A stretch of 64,000 nucleotides of DNA from Lentisphaerota bacterium. Lineage in GTDB: Bacteria; Verrucomicrobiota; Kiritimatiellia; RFP12; JAAYNR01. Numbering within the stretch: the stretch's first letter is position 1; each line of letters starts with the position of its first letter. Below, piece by piece: positions 60,618 to 64,000 of the stretch. The stretch lies in contig VGWG01000001.1 of NCBI GenBank assembly GCA_016873675.1, positions 19,021 to 83,020 of the forward strand. The letters are read 5' to 3'. The notes below the pieces were generated by a model. That model saw only the letters and a list, made by a program, of their open reading frames with translations. It was not told the origin of the DNA and did no database searches. The position numbers and the translations under genes were made by a program.

Positions 60618-62109
60618 ACTCTATGATGGCGTCCCCGCCGCGCTGATCGCCTGTGCGATTGTCTGGATCGGACTGCTGACGGCCGGGCCGGGCGACACCA
60701 CCGCCCTCGCCGTATGCCGGGAAGTGGTGGCCGGCACCGATCAAGGGCGGCAGGCGCTTGTGGGATCCTGCTGGTTCAGCCCGCTCGTGACGGTCGTCGC
60801 GCTGCCGTTTGTCTGGCTGCTGGGTGAAACACCGCTGGCGGGGTGGGCGACCGCGTGGCTGGCGTGGACGTTCGCCCTGGTGATTTGCGGACGCATCGTG
60901 GAGCGCTCCTGGGCCGGCGTGGCCCTCATGGCCCTGGCGGCCTGCGGCATCACCGCCTCTGGAGGGGGGGCGTCGCCCGCGGCCGCCGTGCCTGCGGCGC
61001 TTGCCGTTTTCGCGCTGCGCTCGGCGGCCCTGTGGAGCCGCGAGCAGCGGCTGCGCGATCTGGTGAAACTCGGCGCGGGACTCTCCGGATTGATCCTCTG
61101 CGGCATGCCCGTCCTGGGGATCACGCTGGCGCTGGCGCTCGCCGTGCCGCTGGGCGCAGGGGTCGGCGCCGATACCCGGCACCGCCTCCCGGCTGTACTG
61201 ATTCTGGGCTGGCTGCCGATGCTCTACGCGCTTGGCGTCTGGGTGCTGATGAACAGGCTCATTTTCGGATCGAGCCTGTTTTTCCTGGAAAGTCTGGGCA
61301 GCGGTCGGGTTCTGCACTGGAACGGCGCGCAGTGGCTGCCGAATCGGCCGGAAGAGATCGCGGCGACCGCTGCCGCTGCGTATGCGCTGGCGGCGGGCCT
61401 GCTGACCCGCAACCGTCGCGCCGTCGCCCTCGGCATCCTTGGTCTGCTCTTCTGGGTCTGGCTGGTGGTGCTGCGCGGCGGGTCGGCGGTATGGGCTGAT
61501 GCCGCCGGACGAACCGTGCTGATGGTGTCGGGGGCGCTCGCGCTCTGGCATCTCCGACACGGAGGCCCCGTCTGGCGGACGCCCTGGGTGACGGCGGGTG
61601 ATGTGGCGCTCTTTGGGGTCGTCGCGGTGATCGGTGTGCGGGGCTTGACCGCGCCGGTGGCGCATCCTGCCGGGGCGATTGCAAAGCAGGTGGATGCCGA
61701 TGTCCATGCGCGTTCGCCTCACGCGCGGGTCTTTGTGTGTGGCTATGCCGGGCTTCAATTGCTCACCGGCTCAGCGAGCGAACGCATCGAGCCCAACCTC
61801 GACCTGTATGTTCAGGCCCTCCGCGCCGATTATTACGGCCAAAACCTCTACCTGCTCGTCCCCGCGCCCGTCGGCGCGGCCGCCGCCGAAAACGTCCATA
61901 TCCGTCACCCGGATCTCTACGCCTCGGGGGGCGGCCGTATGCTCGTCTACAACAATTACGGACCGTGGCGCCTCTTTGAGATCGTCGGCGCGCCCACGGA
62001 GCGGCAGTTGGAGGCGTGGCGCGCCGTCACGCGAGGCTCTTGCAAAACCCCTCCGGGGTGTTTGCAAGAGAGAAGTCAGAATACAGAAGACAGGAGTCAG
62101 AATAATTGA
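60598..62109 (+). CDS. Polytopic membrane protein of unknown function, C-terminus reads into a repeat element
   Basis: 503 residues with about ten membrane helices up to residue ~350 (for example ALIACAIVWIGLLTAG, WATAWLAWTFALVICG, LPAVLILGWLPMLYALGVWVL). A soluble C-terminal ~130 residues follow (KQVDADVHARSPHARVFVCGYAGLQLL; LYLLVPAPVG), resembling the layout of glycosyltransferase-type membrane proteins. It overlaps the GT2 gene, suggesting co-translation. The last ~25 residues (from GSCKTPPGCLQERSQN) are encoded by the palindromic element at 62025-62212, so the natural stop was probably lost or displaced by its insertion. Confidence 0.75.
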   Translation: MGSFKNRLYDGVPAALIACAIVWIGLLTAGPGDTTALAVCREVVAGTDQGRQALVGSCWFSPLVTVVALPFVWLLGETPLAGWATAWLAWTFALVICGRIVERSWAGVALMALAACGITASGGGASPAAAVPAALAVFALRSAALWSREQRLRDLVKLGAGLSGLILCGMPVLGITLALALAVPLGAGVGADTRHRLPAVLILGWLPMLYALGVWVLMNRLIFGSSLFFLESLGSGRVLHWNGAQWLPNRPEEIAATAAAAYALAAGLLTRNRRAVALGILGLLFWVWLVVLRGGSAVWADAAGRTVLMVSGALALWHLRHGGPVWRTPWVTAGDVALFGVVAVIGVRGLTAPVAHPAGAIAKQVDADVHARSPHARVFVCGYAGLQLLTGSASERIEPNLDLYVQALRADYYGQNLYLLVPAPVGAAAAENVHIRHPDLYASGGGRMLVYNNYGPWRLFEIVGAPTERQLEAWRAVTRGSCKTPPGCLQERSQNTEDRSQNN

Positions 62110-62212
62110 ACACGTTGCCCGTGAGAGGGTTCCAATTCTGAATACTGAATTCTGGCTTCTGAATACTGCGCTTGCAGAACCGACGAAGGAGGTTTTGCAA
62201 GCGCCTCACGCG
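62025..62212. repeat. Nested palindromic (MITE-like) repeat element
   Basis: The outer arms GCGAGGCTCTTGCAAAACC at the left (62031-62049, extending to CTCC) and GGAGGTTTTGCAAGCGCCTC at the right (62188-62207) are near-perfect inverted repeats. The left end also has its own hairpin (62039-62068: CTTGCAAAACCCC / GGGGTGTTTGCAAG). Inner arms of A/G-rich text (AGAAGTCAGAATACAGAAGA at 62070-62089) are matched by inverted text (TTCTGAATACTGAATTCTGG near 62135-62154). No transposase or target-site duplication is recognised. It ends inside the 3' end of radC. Confidence 0.75.
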
Positions 62213-62976
62213 TCAAAATTCACCAGGCCCCGCTCGCGCAGACTGAGATAGCCGGGCGTGTCGGCGCCGGGTGCGCCGATCACCACATGATCCAGCACCT
62301 TGATGCCGATGATCCGCGCCGCCTCGACCAGCCGCTTGGTGATGGTGATGTCTTCGGCCGAGGGCGTCGGGTCTCCCGATGGATGGTTGTGAACGAGGAT
62401 CACGGCGGCGGCGGCGTGGCGGATGGCGCGATTGAACACCTCGCGCGGATGAACCGGGCTGGAATTGATCAGTCCGCGGGTGGCTTCGATCGGCCGGCCG
62501 ATCAGGCAATTTTTGATATCGAGCAGCAGCACCCAGAACACCTCCTGGGTCTGCTCGCGGGCGAGCGGCGCGGCCAGACGATAGACCGACGCGGGCTCGC
62601 GCACCGGAGACGATTTCTCGCCGGGCGTTCGCGCGCAGGCCCGTCGTCCGATCTCGATGGCCGCAGCCAGCTCCATCGCCTTTACCGGCCCCAATCCTTT
62701 GATCTTGAGCGCCAGAAGTTCTTCAAAGCCCATTTTGGAAAGGGCCGCCATGCCGCCGGCCCGAACCAGCAGTTCGCGGGCCAGAGCGATCACATTCTTT
62801 TTCGGCGTGCCGCTCCGCAACAGGATCGCGATCAGAATCTCATCCGCAACGGCCGTCCCTCCCCGGCGGACGAATTCCTCGCGCGGACGAAGCTCCGTCG
62901 GGATGTTCTTGATGCAGGTCGCGCTGGCGCTGTAAGCGGTTGTCGGGTCAAAGACCTCTGAGGATTGCGGCTCCAT
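62206..62976 (-). CDS. radC: RadC family JAB/MPN-domain protein
   Basis: 256 residues. An N-terminal helix-hairpin-helix part (LLALKIKGLGPVKAMELAAAIEI) is followed by the JAMM metal motif AVILVHNHPSGDPTPSAED. RadC proteins are widespread; the DNA-repair role originally assigned is disputed, and many are of unknown function. It overlaps the 3' end of miaA by 29 bp, an arrangement that fits co-transcription. The final codons lie in the right arm of the palindromic element. Confidence 0.93.
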   Translation of the reverse strand: MEPQSSEVFDPTTAYSASATCIKNIPTELRPREEFVRRGGTAVADEILIAILLRSGTPKKNVIALARELLVRAGGMAALSKMGFEELLALKIKGLGPVKAMELAAAIEIGRRACARTPGEKSSPVREPASVYRLAAPLAREQTQEVFWVLLLDIKNCLIGRPIEATRGLINSSPVHPREVFNRAIRHAAAAVILVHNHPSGDPTPSAEDITITKRLVEAARIIGIKVLDHVVIGAPGADTPGYLSLRERGLVNFDA

Positions 62977-63913
62977 GTTCCTCCCACTGTTCGTTGACGC
63001 GGTCCGCCAGGGCTGCGGCCGATTCCAAGCCCGTGGCGTCCACCCAGACGACCTGCGCCTGATGCCGAAACCACGTCTCCTGCCGCTTGGCGAGCTGACG
63101 CGTGCGGATCACCGTGCGCTCGATGGCTTCCGCGCGGGTCATGCGCCCGTCGAGCCATGCGCCGGCCTCGGCATAGCCGATGGCCGCGCGGGCGGTCTCC
63201 GACCAGACCGGGAACCGGGCGCGCAAGGCGCGCACCTCTTCGGCGAGGCCGCCGGCAAACATCCGTTCGGCGCGCTCGCGGATGCGGCGATGCAGGACCG
63301 GCCGGGGCATGCGCAGCCCCACGATCAGGGGCCCGGCCGGAGGCGCGCTGCGGGGCGCGGCGCCGCCCCCCGCATCGAGACGCTCCAGAGCGCGGATCAG
63401 GCGGCGCGGATTGAGCGGGTCGGCCAGCGCCTCCAGCGCCCGCGGATCGCGCGCGCGCAACGCCCGCTGCAACGCCGGGACGCCTTCAGCCGCAAGCACG
63501 CCCTGCCAGCGCGCGCGGGCGTCGCCGCCCGCCGCCGGCGCGTCGAGACCGTCGAGGAGCGCCCGGATGTACAGCCCGGTGCCGCCGACGACGATCGGAA
63601 CGGCTGCGGCCGGCGCGCGGAACGCCGGCGTCACCGCCCGCAGCCACGCGCCCGCACTGTTTGATTCGGAGGGATCGGCGAGATCCAGGCCAAAGTAGGG
63701 CACCGCGCCGCGCTCGGCGGCGGACGGCTTGGCCGTGCCGATATCCAGGCCGCGATAGACCAGCATCGAATCGGCCGACACCACCGCCGCGCCCCGGCGT
63801 TCCGCCAGAATCTGGGCCACGGCGCTCTTGCCGGTCGCCGTCGCGCCGACGAGGATGAAGGCGGCGAGGCGGTGCAAGTCGCTAACACTGTCTGGTCGTA
63901 CAGGGATCTGCAT
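62948..63913 (-). CDS. miaA: tRNA dimethylallyltransferase
   Basis: 321 residues. It adds dimethylallyl to A37 of tRNAs that read UNN codons. Motifs: Walker A GATATGKSAVA (near 23-33), SADSMLVYRGLDIGTAKP, GGTGLYIRALLDGL and the C-terminal IRTRQLAKRQETWFR. The length and motifs are normal. It is the first gene of the miaA-radC pair. Confidence 0.95.
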   Translation of the reverse strand: MQIPVRPDSVSDLHRLAAFILVGATATGKSAVAQILAERRGAAVVSADSMLVYRGLDIGTAKPSAAERGAVPYFGLDLADPSESNSAGAWLRAVTPAFRAPAAAVPIVVGGTGLYIRALLDGLDAPAAGGDARARWQGVLAAEGVPALQRALRARDPRALEALADPLNPRRLIRALERLDAGGGAAPRSAPPAGPLIVGLRMPRPVLHRRIRERAERMFAGGLAEEVRALRARFPVWSETARAAIGYAEAGAWLDGRMTRAEAIERTVIRTRQLAKRQETWFRHQAQVVWVDATGLESAAALADRVNEQWEEHGAAILRGL

Positions 63914-63947
63914 GGATAATCGTCTCCCACTCTATCTTCTTGAACGC

Positions 63948-63977
63948 ATCATACTGCAAACCTCTCCACCTGTTCAA
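63948..63977 (-). promoter_or_regulatory. Candidate sigma-70 promoter for miaA-radC
   Basis: On the minus strand TTGAAC (63977-63972) and TATGAT (63953-63948) are 18 nt apart, about 35 bp upstream of the miaA ATG. Nothing is recognised in the remaining bases to the window end. Confidence 0.55.
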
Positions 63978-64000
63978 CGGCAATTTTCGTGATTAATCAG

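Noticed and set aside
1..64000. CRISPR array, prophage or IS element
   Set aside because: No direct repeats of 23-47 bp with unique spacers, no transposase or phage structural genes and no integrase were seen on either strand.

Overview
This 64 kb, GC-rich window looks like chromosomal DNA of a Gram-negative bacterium of the Planctomycetes-Verrucomicrobia-Chlamydiae group, most likely Kiritimatiellota or a close Verrucomicrobiota relative. That is an inference from gene content. The evidence is an LPS/Kdo module, huge secreted Thr/Asn-rich repeat proteins, a hybrid type II secretion/type IV pilus cluster with PilM-type components and many pseudopilins, and ExbB/ExbD operons joined to TPR and vWA proteins. 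No phage, IS transposase, CRISPR array or rRNA operon is visible.

Layout. 0-3.8 kb (minus strand): kdsB-kdsA-lptC-lptA-lptB-hpf, an LPS core/transport operon. 3.9-6.6 kb (plus): rpsO-pnp behind a promoter and a long leader, ending in a strong bidirectional terminator. 6.7-8.0 kb (minus): a NYN-domain protein with two zinc ribbons and a YhcH-family protein. 8.1-21.2 kb (plus): a 2925-residue secreted protein built on three ~530-residue repeats, then ispD, a phosphoesterase, rpsT, lipB, a Gfo/Idh/MocA oxidoreductase and a NeuD-like acyltransferase. 21.3-24.5 kb (plus): ferritin, comM, an ECF sigma factor and a candidate membrane antisigma partner. 24.5-29.1 kb (minus): rsfS, nadD, a DUF493 protein, an FAD oxidoreductase and two peptide-type ABC permeases. 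29.2-32.4 kb (plus): a lipoprotein, a homocysteine methyltransferase behind a structured leader, tRNA-Glu(CTC) and zwf.

32.4-40.9 kb (minus) is one apparent operon: two TPR-type periplasmic proteins, an ExbB/TolQ homologue, two ExbD/TolR homologues, a membrane-anchored vWA protein and an FtsW/RodA-like protein. It looks like an envelope machine driven by proton-motive force. 41.1-56.8 kb (minus) is a hybrid T2SS/T4P cluster: an H-X9-DG-type prepilin, a lipoprotein secretin, a PilM-PilN-like fusion, PilO-like and PilP/GspC-like proteins, the GspE ATPase, six further type IV pilin-like proteins (one fused to carboxypeptidase-regulatory-like repeats) and an oversized GspK-like protein. No platform protein (GspF) and no prepilin peptidase are encoded in the window. 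56.9-62.1 kb (plus) holds a PA14/SGNH-like exported protein, a processive family-2 glycosyltransferase and a polytopic membrane protein, possibly a surface polysaccharide module. 62.2-64 kb (minus) is miaA-radC.

The most unusual sequence structure is a family of short arrays with a 9-nt period (unit near TCGANANTA) at five places between 41.9 and 59.2 kb, some inside coding sequence, and a ~190-bp nested palindromic element at 62.0-62.2 kb that supplies the last codons of the gene it abuts. Other points of interest are rsfS with an apparent AUC start inside nadD, and a 10-bp perfect stem enclosing a structured leader upstream of the homocysteine methyltransferase gene.
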